61,565 nt of DNA, from positions 1-61,565 of the forward strand of contig JANTGH010000002.1 of the NCBI GenBank assembly GCA_024763055.1, read 5' to 3'. This document shows, piece after piece, positions 52,497-61,066 of this stretch. Under the pieces are notes generated by a model. That model made no database searches. It saw only the letters and a program-made list of their open reading frames with translations, and had not been told where the DNA came from. Both the position numbers and the translations under genes were made by a program. Source of the DNA: Desulfobulbaceae bacterium (lineage in GTDB: Bacteria; Desulfobacterota; Desulfobulbia; Desulfobulbales; Desulfobulbaceae). Every line of letters begins with the position of its first letter. The first letter of the stretch is position 1.

Positions 52497-52637
52497 GGCT
52501 ACCTTGAAAAATTGCTCTTTTGCCCGATCACTGCGTCACAGTGAAAAGAAAAATACTCACGTACGACCAATATGCAGCGCCTTTTCTTTTCACTGTTTCT
52601 TGTCCCCGAACAAAATATCTAATTTTTCAAAGCACCC
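52496..52637. repeat. foldback (MITE-like) element
   Basis: Ends GGGCTACCTTGAAAAATT / AATTTTTCAAAGCACCC; internal perfect 14-bp inverted repeat CAGTGAAAAGAAAA (52539-52552) / TTTTCTTTTCACTG (52582-52595). Confidence 0.75.
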
Positions 52638-52966
52638 TTGGGAGAAGCGCGGTCTATTTCCCGGACGAAAATCATTCCATTTGGGCTTGGAATAAAACCA
52701 TATACATTCGTATTTTTTTCCAATCCCTCTCCTGTTCAGCGTTTATTTTTGTACAATACGATGAAGAGCAAGGGAAAATATCGACTATATTTCTTGTTGT
52801 CGATATATATCCTCATGTTATTCCGTTGTTTTGTCTAAATATTGCTTAGTTGAGCAAAATTTCTTGTTGATGGCATGCTGGTTTGATATACCAATATATA
52901 AGGATAATTAAATGAAATCGAAGGCGATAGCACTGAAGCCTGAAACTTTAACCTGGGAATATAAGT

Positions 52967-54706
52967 ATGAATTACACTCTGATTGCAGCAATTGTCGTTG
53001 CATTGCTTATCCTTTGTTTTTTTCTGCTGCGCAAGTCCTCAAAAAATGAAAAGGATTCCACTATTGAGGCTCCACCGCCAAGTGCCGGGGAAGGCACAGG
53101 CGATGAAGTTGTTGAAGAACAGGATGAGTCGATCGAGAATATCTTAGAGCAGGAAATTGAACCTGGATCAGAAGTAGAACGGACTGAGACTGAACCTGAG
53201 GAAATCACATTCGAGCAGGCTGGGGATGAAGAGGAAACCGAGATCATATCGGCTGCCGCTGATGAGGAGAGGACAGCCGGCGAGGTTAGTGAAGAACAGG
53301 ATGAGTCGATCGAGGATATCTTAGAGCAGGAAATTAAAGCTGAACCTGAAGAAGAACAGGTTGAGACTGAACCTGAGGAAATTGAATCCGAGTCCATATC
53401 TGAATCAAGTCAGGCGAAAAAAGGTGCTGATGAGATCATTGAAGAGGTGGTTGCGGCTGCAATTGATGAGGAGGCATCCATCCCCACGTTGACGATTGAG
53501 ATTTATGAAACAAGACTTCGTCAAAAAGAAAAACAGCAGCAGAAGGCCCTGGCCGCTGCAATCAGTGAACAGGATGATATCAGGCGTGATCATCTCCAGA
53601 TAGAGCTTGTGGCCATTACCGACAAACTCGCATTACTTTCGGATAGTTACAACGAGGATATTCAATGGCGCAAGGAGGCGCTGGCCGCTCTGGAGCAGTT
53701 CCGGGAAGAAGTGGATCCCTCCGAGTATGTACAGGCCAGGGAAAGTCTGCTCAGCGGTGAAACAGAAACAGCGGAGCAGGTTTTCTCGACTCTCATAGAA
53801 AAGAACGGCCCCTTTGCGGCTCAAGCGGCATTCCATAGCGGACGGCTTGCTGAGGGGAGAGTTGACCTGTACCTGGCCATGGAACGATATCGTACTGCCG
53901 TTGACCTGGATACGGAACGTTGTGATTATCTGCGGGCTGCCGGCGTCATGGCCCGCAAGCTCTATCGCTATCGGGATGCGACTCCCTGGCTTGAAAAGCT
54001 TGTGCAGTTATTGCAGGAAACAGGAAAAGATGATGTAGAGCTTGCCCTTGCCAGACGCGAGCTTGGATATATTTATGCCTTAAATAGTCAGGTTAAAAAG
54101 GCTGGACCACTATATAAACAGGCGATGAAGGCCCTGTCCGGAACACTGGGTCAGGACCATTTGGAAATGGGGTTGAGCTGGTATCAGATAGCTGAACTGC
54201 AGGAGGCCAAGGGCCAGTATGAACAGGCTGAACCGACCTACAGCACAGCCCTTGCCATCATGGAAAAGCAACTTGGACCAGAGCATCCCGGCCTGGACCA
54301 TATTCTGGAAAAACTTGCAGGACTGAATGCTGAGATTGAAGAGGATGATAAGGCTGCGGCACTGTATCAACGGCTCTGTTCCATCCGGGAGAAATCACTG
54401 GGACCGACGCATCCTAAACTTGCCATGGCCTTGCAGCACCTGGCCGAGGCGTACAGGCTGCAGGGCCGGTATGACGTCTCCGAACAGAATTACAGGCAGG
54501 CGCTTACCATCACCGAGGAGAACCACGGCAAGGACCATCCGGCCGTTGCCGCAATACTGCAGGAGATTGCCAAACTCTGCATCAGGCAGAAAAGAAATGA
54601 TGAAGCTGAGAGTCTGCAGCAAAGGGCGACTGAAATTTTTCAGCAGTCCATGCAGGGGCGGGAAGAAAATCTTAACGAGGATGATTTGAACCTGCAGGGT
54701 AAGTAA
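52967..54706 (+). CDS. membrane-anchored acidic-linker TPR protein
   Basis: N-terminal TM LIAAIVVALLILCFFLL; duplicated EEQDESIE[N/D]ILEQEI; kinesin-light-chain-like TPRs (LGPEHPGLDHILEKLAGL, LGPTHPKLAMALQHLAEAY). Confidence 0.85.
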   Translation: MNYTLIAAIVVALLILCFFLLRKSSKNEKDSTIEAPPPSAGEGTGDEVVEEQDESIENILEQEIEPGSEVERTETEPEEITFEQAGDEEETEIISAAADEERTAGEVSEEQDESIEDILEQEIKAEPEEEQVETEPEEIESESISESSQAKKGADEIIEEVVAAAIDEEASIPTLTIEIYETRLRQKEKQQQKALAAAISEQDDIRRDHLQIELVAITDKLALLSDSYNEDIQWRKEALAALEQFREEVDPSEYVQARESLLSGETETAEQVFSTLIEKNGPFAAQAAFHSGRLAEGRVDLYLAMERYRTAVDLDTERCDYLRAAGVMARKLYRYRDATPWLEKLVQLLQETGKDDVELALARRELGYIYALNSQVKKAGPLYKQAMKALSGTLGQDHLEMGLSWYQIAELQEAKGQYEQAEPTYSTALAIMEKQLGPEHPGLDHILEKLAGLNAEIEEDDKAAALYQRLCSIREKSLGPTHPKLAMALQHLAEAYRLQGRYDVSEQNYRQALTITEENHGKDHPAVAAILQEIAKLCIRQKRNDEAESLQQRATEIFQQSMQGREENLNEDDLNLQGK

Positions 54707-57700
54707 CGCGCTTCCCTCTTATGGACACGGACGCGACATGATCTACTCGCAGGGTCAGCGCTTCGAAATCCTGCTCCATGATACCTGACAGCACAAGAGG
54801 CGCTTTCCTGTGCAACAGATGGCAGTAGCGATGGTATGTCTCGGGGAAAACCGTACACTCCACCTGTCCTGTTTCATCCTCAAAGGTGAGAAATTCCATG
54901 GGTTGTCCGGTTTTCGTGCCCACGATTTTGGCGGTGATGGGCCAGCCCAGAAAGGATATTTTTTCCCTGTGACCGGCAAATTTGTTGAAATCCTGTGCCA
55001 AAACCATCCCATAACGCCGCCGGTGCTGGTTAAACAGGCAGATGGGGTGGCTGTGGCAGAGAAAACCCAGTACCCGATATTCGTTGCGCAGTTGCTCCAG
55101 CGGATGCCGGCCAGGCAGGTCCGGCAGGGAAGGGGCAGGGGGCGGAAAGAGCCGGTTGACCGCTGAGGCGCGACTCTGCCGCCATTGGGCGAGCTGGTAA
55201 TGCATCCTGCTCCTGTTTGCTGGTTTTTCGACCAATCCATCCAGGGCTCCGGCATGGATAAGCGCCCTGGCCTCATCGTCCGCCGGTCGCACCCGTTGCA
55301 GAAAGTCGAGCATTGAGGCAAATTTTTTTGTATCGCCCTCCATATGCCGCTCCTGCAGGATGCGGTTGCGGGTTGTCTCACTAAGCCCTGCGATTGCCAT
55401 CAGGCCGACCTGGAGCTCTCTTCCGTGTCCGCTCCACGAAATTTTACTGGTATTGACATCCGGCGGCACTATGTGCAACCCCATCCGGCGCGCTTCGGAC
55501 ACATAGGCAAAGGTTGAGTAAAATCCTCCCTGATTGGAGATCACTGCGGCCATGAACTCAGCCGGGTGATGGGCTTTCAAATATGCGGCCTGAAACGATA
55601 CCCGGGCATAGCTTGCCGAATGCGGTTTGCAGAAGGAATACCCGGCAAAACTGAGCATCATCTGCCAGATACTTTCCGCGTCCCGTTCAGAGAGATTCTT
55701 TTCAGCAGCGGCACGGAAAAATCGGTCCCGGAAGTCGGCAAGTTGTCCTTTTTTGTCTTTTTTCGACATGATCTTCCGCAGCCTGTCCCCCTGGGCCGGG
55801 GAAAAGCCAAGCTGGACCGCAACCCGGGCAACATCCTCCTGGTAGACCATGATGCCGTAGGTCTCGCTCAGGATATCCGCTATCAGCGGATGCAGGGGCC
55901 GCCACTCTTCACCATGCAGCCGCTGCAGGTATGTACGGATACAGTCGTTGGCCGCCGGTCGGATAATGGAGGAATGGATGATAAGATGCTCAAAATCACC
56001 ACGCCCTGCCTTTTTCTGCAGAAGCCGCATGGCCGGGCTCTCAATGTAAAAACAGCCCATGGTCCGGCCGGTTTTTATCAGGTGTCTGGCTTCGGTATCC
56101 TCTTCGGGCTGCCATCTGTTTTCATCAAGGTGCACCCCTTTTGCCCGCACTTCGGCCAGGGCATCCCGGATGACGCCAAGACTTCGATTGCCTAACAGAT
56201 CAATCTTGACCAGCCCGGCCTGTTCAGCGCCGTCTTTGTCCCACTGGATAACCGGCACACCTTTGGCTGCCCGCTGCACCGGCACATAATCGGTAACCGG
56301 TTGCGGGGTAATGATAACACCACCCGGGTGGACGGACAGGGTTGTCGGTGTGTTGATCAGGTCCTGAGCCAGGTCGAGGATTTCCGGCCAGGGAGGGGCA
56401 AAGGAGCAGTTGCGCAGACGGGCTGAGGCCAGCAACTGGTCAAGGAGAGTATTCCCCGGCTCCGGGTGAAAACGAAAACCGGAAAGCCTGTTGGTGATTG
56501 TGTTGATTTCGGCAGCCGGAAGGCCAAAGACCTTGGCAATCTCACGAATGGCCTTACGCGGCTGCATGGTGATCATATTGGAGACCATGGCGCAGCGATT
56601 GCCGTATTTCTGGAAGACCGCGTGCAGCACCTGGTCCCGTTCATCCCAGGCAAAGTCGATATCAATATCCGGGGCATCCGTGCGTCCCGGGTTGAGAAAG
56701 CGCTCAAAGTAAAGATTATGGCGGATGGGACAGACATTGGTAATAGAGAGGCAGTAACTGACAAGGGAGGCAGCGCCTGATCCGCGACCACAGGTGCGGG
56801 ACACGGGCCGAACAATATCGCGCACCACAAGAAAGTAGCTTGAAAATCCCATGGAAGCAATGATCTGCAACTCATAGTTCAACCTTTTTATTACCTTCTT
56901 CGGCAGAGGTGATCCATAACGCTGCCTTGCCCCGTCCAGGGCTGCCCGTTGGAGCAGGTCATCAGCTTCCCGGGGAGAACAATTTTTGTAGGGCGGCAGG
57001 ACAAGACCGAATTCAGGCCCGCGAAATGCGCACCGCTCGCCAATGGCACGGGTATTGTGGAGCACTTCCGGCCAGATCTGATATCTGCGTTCATATTCCC
57101 TGGTGCTGAGCAATCGTTTTTCCGCATTCACTTGCTGCTCGGCAGGCAGCCGCGAAACCTGGCAGTTACCGGCAACGGCCCGCAGGATCTGTTGTTTTTT
57201 TGCCTCGCCTTGCGCAAGAATAGAGGTATCGGCCACGGCCACGGACGGGACGTCCAGGCAGTGGGCATGCTTGCGCAGTTCACTGCCCTGTTGATCTGGT
57301 CGACGGGTAATGGCGGCAGCCGTATCCAACTCCATCTCCCGCCACCTGGTCAGCAGGTTTTTGTGGTCGGTCAGGAGGACGAGTCCCTGCAACCGGTTTT
57401 CGGGAAAGGAAGGGAGCGGGGTGTTGCTCAGGTGGATGTCTGTGATCAGGCGGCAGAGATTGGTATATCCCGCCGAGGTCTTGACCAGGAAAAAGGCCCG
57501 TTCATCATTGCTGCGCACTTCAGCCCCGATAATGGGCCGGATATCATAGCGGGCGCAACCATTCACAAAATCCCACAGGCCGTAGAGGTTGTTGATGTCG
57601 GTGAGGCCGATGGAGCTATGGCCGAGTTCTTTTGCCCGCCTGCACAGGGAATCGCAGGACGTCGGCGACTGGAGCAGGGAGTAATGGGAGTGCAGGCCCA

Positions 57701-57710
57701 GGGGAATCAT
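54672..57710 (-). CDS. dnaE2: error-prone DNA polymerase DnaE2/ImuC type
   Basis: PHP opening MIPLGLHSHYSLLQSPTSCDSLCRRAKELGHSSIGLTDINNLYG; C-family polymerase GRGSGAASLVSYCLSITNVCPIRHNLYFERFLNPGRTDAPDIDIDF. Confidence 0.93.
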   Translation of the reverse strand: MIPLGLHSHYSLLQSPTSCDSLCRRAKELGHSSIGLTDINNLYGLWDFVNGCARYDIRPIIGAEVRSNDERAFFLVKTSAGYTNLCRLITDIHLSNTPLPSFPENRLQGLVLLTDHKNLLTRWREMELDTAAAITRRPDQQGSELRKHAHCLDVPSVAVADTSILAQGEAKKQQILRAVAGNCQVSRLPAEQQVNAEKRLLSTREYERRYQIWPEVLHNTRAIGERCAFRGPEFGLVLPPYKNCSPREADDLLQRAALDGARQRYGSPLPKKVIKRLNYELQIIASMGFSSYFLVVRDIVRPVSRTCGRGSGAASLVSYCLSITNVCPIRHNLYFERFLNPGRTDAPDIDIDFAWDERDQVLHAVFQKYGNRCAMVSNMITMQPRKAIREIAKVFGLPAAEINTITNRLSGFRFHPEPGNTLLDQLLASARLRNCSFAPPWPEILDLAQDLINTPTTLSVHPGGVIITPQPVTDYVPVQRAAKGVPVIQWDKDGAEQAGLVKIDLLGNRSLGVIRDALAEVRAKGVHLDENRWQPEEDTEARHLIKTGRTMGCFYIESPAMRLLQKKAGRGDFEHLIIHSSIIRPAANDCIRTYLQRLHGEEWRPLHPLIADILSETYGIMVYQEDVARVAVQLGFSPAQGDRLRKIMSKKDKKGQLADFRDRFFRAAAEKNLSERDAESIWQMMLSFAGYSFCKPHSASYARVSFQAAYLKAHHPAEFMAAVISNQGGFYSTFAYVSEARRMGLHIVPPDVNTSKISWSGHGRELQVGLMAIAGLSETTRNRILQERHMEGDTKKFASMLDFLQRVRPADDEARALIHAGALDGLVEKPANRSRMHYQLAQWRQSRASAVNRLFPPPAPSLPDLPGRHPLEQLRNEYRVLGFLCHSHPICLFNQHRRRYGMVLAQDFNKFAGHREKISFLGWPITAKIVGTKTGQPMEFLTFEDETGQVECTVFPETYHRYCHLLHRKAPLVLSGIMEQDFEALTLRVDHVASVSIRGKRVTYPAGSNHPR

Positions 57711-58873
57711 TGCATGCGTCCCCGGCAGAGCTTTTCCCTGCCGAATAGTTCATGTATTTTATCAATAGTTTTATTCAACGCATTATTTTTACGATTATTT
57801 TTATTTACATCATGAAAAAGTGAAAGTTGATGTACCTGCGGAAAGATATCCCTGCAGCAAAGACTGATACTGCGGATCCGCACCCGTCGCCGCCAGCAGC
57901 GAAACAATGCGGTTATTGCCGCCTGTTCCAGGTCCTGGTCCAGAAAAACGGGAATCTTGCAGGCAGACTGGCGCTCGCACGACATGCCGTCACTGTAGAG
58001 CAGTTGTATTGTGATTTTGCGACAGGACAATTTTTGTCTGCGCAGTCCATACCCTGCCTGCCTGGCCAACGACAACACCGCCGGGCGGATTATTTGTTCG
58101 CTATTGCTGTCCTGTGCCAGATGATGCCGGAAAAAAAACCGTCTTTTATTGTTTGCCGGGGCCTGAACCGGAGTCTGGTCAATGCCGTGCAGGGAATTGT
58201 ACAGAATGTCGGCCCGCCTGCCGCAGAGGACGCGCAACTCCTGCCGGGACAGGGCCGCTGCCTGGCCGATCCGCGCAAGGCCGACTTCACGGAGACGGTT
58301 GTACTGCCGAGGCTGCAAAGTCGGCAGCAGGGCAAGGGGCAGGGGGGCAAGAAATGCGCGTTCTTCACCCTGGGCAACAATATATTCGCCGCAGGGTTTG
58401 ACAAGACGGCTGGCCACCTTGGCGATAAGTTTATTGGGGCCGATCGACCAGATGGGGTCAAGCCCCAGGTCTTTGCGCAGGGTCTTGCGGATGCGCCAGC
58501 CGATATCCGGCGGCGGCCCGAAAAGTCTGTGGCTGCCGGTCACGTCCAGGTACAGGTGCCCCTGGCCTTCGGCACGCTCCACCCGGGGGCTGAAGGGGAG
58601 CACGCGGCGGATACAGCACTGGATGGCCTTTTCATACTGTTCGGGGCGTGGCAATAAAACGTGCGCTTTGCGGCACCGCCTACGGGCGTTAATAAGCGAC
58701 ATGCCCTTGCGCACCCCGTCCCGGTAGGCTTCCTCGCTCATGTCATAGACCGTGGCCCTGGCTGCCTGCGGCGCAATAATCAGGGGCCTGTCCTGCAGGC
58801 TGTTGTCCTTCAGTCGTTCCACGGCCACGCTGAAATCGGCAATGTTCAGGTGGATTATTGTTCTTTCACGCAT
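57707..58873 (-). CDS. imuB: ImuB-like Y-family polymerase homologue lacking the usual catalytic DE pair
   Basis: MRERTIIHLNIADFSVAVERLKD..., GHLYLDVTGSHRLFG; overlaps the dnaE2 start by 4 nt. Confidence 0.85.
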   Translation of the reverse strand: MRERTIIHLNIADFSVAVERLKDNSLQDRPLIIAPQAARATVYDMSEEAYRDGVRKGMSLINARRRCRKAHVLLPRPEQYEKAIQCCIRRVLPFSPRVERAEGQGHLYLDVTGSHRLFGPPPDIGWRIRKTLRKDLGLDPIWSIGPNKLIAKVASRLVKPCGEYIVAQGEERAFLAPLPLALLPTLQPRQYNRLREVGLARIGQAAALSRQELRVLCGRRADILYNSLHGIDQTPVQAPANNKRRFFFRHHLAQDSNSEQIIRPAVLSLARQAGYGLRRQKLSCRKITIQLLYSDGMSCERQSACKIPVFLDQDLEQAAITALFRCWRRRVRIRSISLCCRDIFPQVHQLSLFHDVNKNNRKNNALNKTIDKIHELFGREKLCRGRMQ

Positions 58874-58876
58874 AAA

Positions 58877-58891
58877 TGTATAGGAAATGTA
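58877..58891 (-). promoter_or_regulatory. candidate LexA-type direct-repeat site upstream of imuB
   Basis: Plus strand TGTA-TAGGAAA-TGTA; same arrangement as 61052-61066. Confidence 0.5.
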
Positions 58892-58964
58892 AAGTTGCAG
58901 CTCGCAGAAAGTCCGGCAGGAGAGTGGAAAAAATACATAAAACAGGGAATTATTTAATCGCAGA

Positions 58965-59205
58965 GTTCTGTTTACCCGCAAAGCGGGTATGCAACCCCAT
59001 CGAATCACCAAGGGTTACTGTGTTTGTTACACCGCAAAGCAGTGTAACAAGAAAAAAACGTAGCCCACGACGCATTGCGTGATGCTGCGGGAACTCCGTG
59101 GTGCCTGCTGCCCTGGGCCTCGTAACACCGCTCTGCGGTGTTACGCGACAACGTTTGCCGAGCGAAAAACTTGCCCACCCGCTCTGCGGGTAAACGGAGT
59201 TCCCT
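58965..59205. repeat. cluster of four short palindromes with CCGC-RAAG/TCT-GCGG cores
   Basis: TTTACCCGCAAAGCGGGT, GTTACACCGCAAAGCAGTGTAAC, CGTAACACCGCTCTGCGGTGTTACG, ACCCGCTCTGCGGGTAAA. Confidence 0.7.
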
Positions 59206-59226
59206 GGTTACAAAAAAAAATCATAA

Positions 59227-59290
59227 CCGTAGGGGCGAATTTATTCGCCTGAACAGGGTGCCATGCAGGCGAATAAATTCGCCCCTACGG
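59227..59290. repeat. perfect 24-bp inverted repeat
   Basis: CCGTAGGGGCGAATTTATTCGCCT-16 nt-AGGCGAATAAATTCGCCCCTACGG. Confidence 0.95.
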
Positions 59291-59365
59291 AATGATGCTT
59301 AACCAGAGAGAGTGACTATATTGTTCTCCGTTGTAATCGTGTAATTCCATAGCAGTGGATCAATG

Positions 59366-60199
59366 TCATTGTTGTGTTTGACCTTGCCGGACAAGGCGGG
59401 TCATGGAGCGGGCGTTGTTTACGGCCTGACCGGCAACATGATTATTGAAAAAAAGAACGCCCCGGCGGCACTGTTCGGCCATGGCCGGTATTTTTTGCTC
59501 CGTCCAGTCGCGCAGTTCCTGCTCGCTGTAGGTGTAATCAAACTGTTTCTGCATGTGGCCGGAAAACCAGCCGTCACGGTTGCGGCCATGCAGGCGCACA
59601 TAGAAAAGATCGGGCGAGGTCACCACGTCAAGTGTGGGAAAAAGATTTGCCAGGGCCGGGGCGTCAACCGTTACCAGGCTAACCCTGCGTTCCCGCAGGC
59701 CTGCAAATACCGCATCCACGGCCCAGGAGCGGTGACGAAATTCCACGGCCAGGGGCAGCTTGTGCAGGCTGTCAAGCAGCCGGGCAAGGTACTGCCGGTT
59801 CTCTCTGGTTCGGTGGAAGGAAGTCGGAAACTGAATGAGCACGGCCAGCAGCCGTCCGCTGGTCAGCAGCGGTGTTATACCCTGAATATAGCTCCTTGCG
59901 TGCTCCAGCCAGTTATCGCTGATTTCATGGGTCATGGTCCGGGTCAGTTTGGCGGTGAAATAAAAAAAAATTCTTTTTTCCACCCGCTCCAGCATCCGCT
60001 CCATGATTTCAGCCCGCGCCATCTGGTACCAGGTATAATTCAACTCAACCACGCTGAAGGCACGGCTGTACAGGTCCAGCATCCGGCCCGAGGGCGTTTT
60101 CTTTGGATAAAAACCGGCGTCAATCCATTCGGGATAGGAATAGCCGCTGGTGCCGATGAACAGCTCGCAGCCGTTTATGGTCAGGGTTTTGCCGGTCAT
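59366..60199 (-). CDS. DUF72 (YecE-like) protein
   Basis: LFIGTSGYSYPEWIDAGFYPKKTPSGRMLDLYSRAFSVVELNYTWYQM; LAVEFRHRSWAVDAV; YVRLHGRNRDGWFSG. Confidence 0.9.
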   Translation of the reverse strand: MTGKTLTINGCELFIGTSGYSYPEWIDAGFYPKKTPSGRMLDLYSRAFSVVELNYTWYQMARAEIMERMLERVEKRIFFYFTAKLTRTMTHEISDNWLEHARSYIQGITPLLTSGRLLAVLIQFPTSFHRTRENRQYLARLLDSLHKLPLAVEFRHRSWAVDAVFAGLRERRVSLVTVDAPALANLFPTLDVVTSPDLFYVRLHGRNRDGWFSGHMQKQFDYTYSEQELRDWTEQKIPAMAEQCRRGVLFFNNHVAGQAVNNARSMTRLVRQGQTQQ

Positions 60200-60201
60200 T
60201 A

Positions 60202-60369
60202 GGGGCTGTAAAGAAATAAGTGTAACAATTTTGCGCAGAAATTTTGTTCATTTTCAAGGCGCGTAATGAGTTGCATAGTCTCTTCTATTCAGCTCCTTAC
60301 GCAACGTAGAAAATGGGCAAAAGGGCAAGCAGGATGTTACAGTTATTTTTGCACAGTCCCTTACAGCCC
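60202..60369. repeat. foldback (MITE-like) element between lexA and the DUF72 gene
   Basis: GGGGCTGTAA...TGTAACA pairs with TGTTACAG...TTACAGCCC; internal TTTTGTTCATTTTCAAGGCGCGTAATGAG vs CTCCTTACGCAACGTAGAAAATGGGCAAAA. Confidence 0.7.
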
Positions 60370-61005
60370 TGTCATTTGTTTTGGCCCGCGCTGCAGACCG
60401 ATAACCCGGCCCTGGATCAGCACCTGGCCCAGGCCGTAGCGCATGGGCAAATATTTTTTATTTTCCGGCCGCAGTTCAATGTGATCGCCCTGGTAGAAAA
60501 AACGCTTTACCGTGGCATCGTCTCCATCGATCAGGGCAACGACGATCTCACCGTTTTCGGCAAACTGCCGGGGTTCGCAAATGGCCAGGTCATTGTGGAG
60601 GATACCTGCATCCTGCATGGAATCACCCTGCACCCGCAGGGCAAAGAGGTTGTCGCCCCGGTAGATGCGCCCATCCACGACAATATCTCCCGCCCATTCC
60701 TGTTGTGCGTACAGGGGCAAACCAGCGGCGACCCGGCCGACAATGGGGACCCTGCGTGCGGCAGTATTTTTCCGTTTACTTTCATGATTCTTCGGGGCGA
60801 GCTGAATAATGCGGCTGTACCGGCCCTGGCGTTGCAGCCATCCCTTATGCTCAAGTACGCGCAGCAGCTCAGCCACGGCCGTATGGCTGACGCCAAGGTC
60901 TGCGGCCGCCTGCCTGAGGCTTGGCGCCCGGCCGGTATCATCAATCCTGTCCTTGAGATACTCAAAAACCCGTTGCTGTTTTTCGGTCAATGGTACAGGG
61001 GACAT
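60361..61005 (-). CDS. lexA: LexA-type SOS repressor
   Basis: LTEKQQRVFEYLKDRIDDTGRAPSLRQAAADLGVSHTAVAELLRVLEHKGW; VAAGLPLYA (Ala-Gly), VQGDSMQDAGI (Ser), DATVKRFF (Lys). Start at 61005 preferred because of the upstream AGGAACAAGC. Confidence 0.93.
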   Translation of the reverse strand: MSPVPLTEKQQRVFEYLKDRIDDTGRAPSLRQAAADLGVSHTAVAELLRVLEHKGWLQRQGRYSRIIQLAPKNHESKRKNTAARRVPIVGRVAAGLPLYAQQEWAGDIVVDGRIYRGDNLFALRVQGDSMQDAGILHNDLAICEPRQFAENGEIVVALIDGDDATVKRFFYQGDHIELRPENKKYLPMRYGLGQVLIQGRVIGLQRGPKQMTGL

Positions 61006-61051
61006 GCTTGTTCCTGGTTGTTTTTCCGTCTCGTGCCGGTGCAACAATAAA

Positions 61052-61066
61052 TGTAAAGGTATTGTA
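61052..61066 (-). promoter_or_regulatory. candidate LexA-type direct-repeat site upstream of lexA
   Basis: Plus strand TGTA-AAGGTAT-TGTA; flanked by ATAAA as at imuB. Confidence 0.5.

Noticed and set aside
56949-58657. Plus-strand ORFs of 288 aa and 276 aa (56949-57815, 57827-58657)
   Set aside because: Antisense to dnaE2 and imuB in high-GC codon-biased sequence; translations lack domain features.
58965-59290. CRISPR-like interpretation of the short repeats near imuB
   Set aside because: The units are palindromes of differing sequence and irregular spacing, not identical repeats with unique spacers.
59363-60202. 279-aa plus-strand ORF
   Set aside because: Exactly antisense to the DUF72 gene, which has clear family motifs; the plus translation has no recognisable domain.
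60203-60230. TGTA...TGTA near the DUF72 start as a third LexA site
   Set aside because: Spacing is TGTA-N10-TGTA rather than N7, and it lies inside the foldback element's TIR.
60313-61050. 245-aa plus-strand ORF
   Set aside because: Antisense shadow of lexA; low-complexity translation without motifs.
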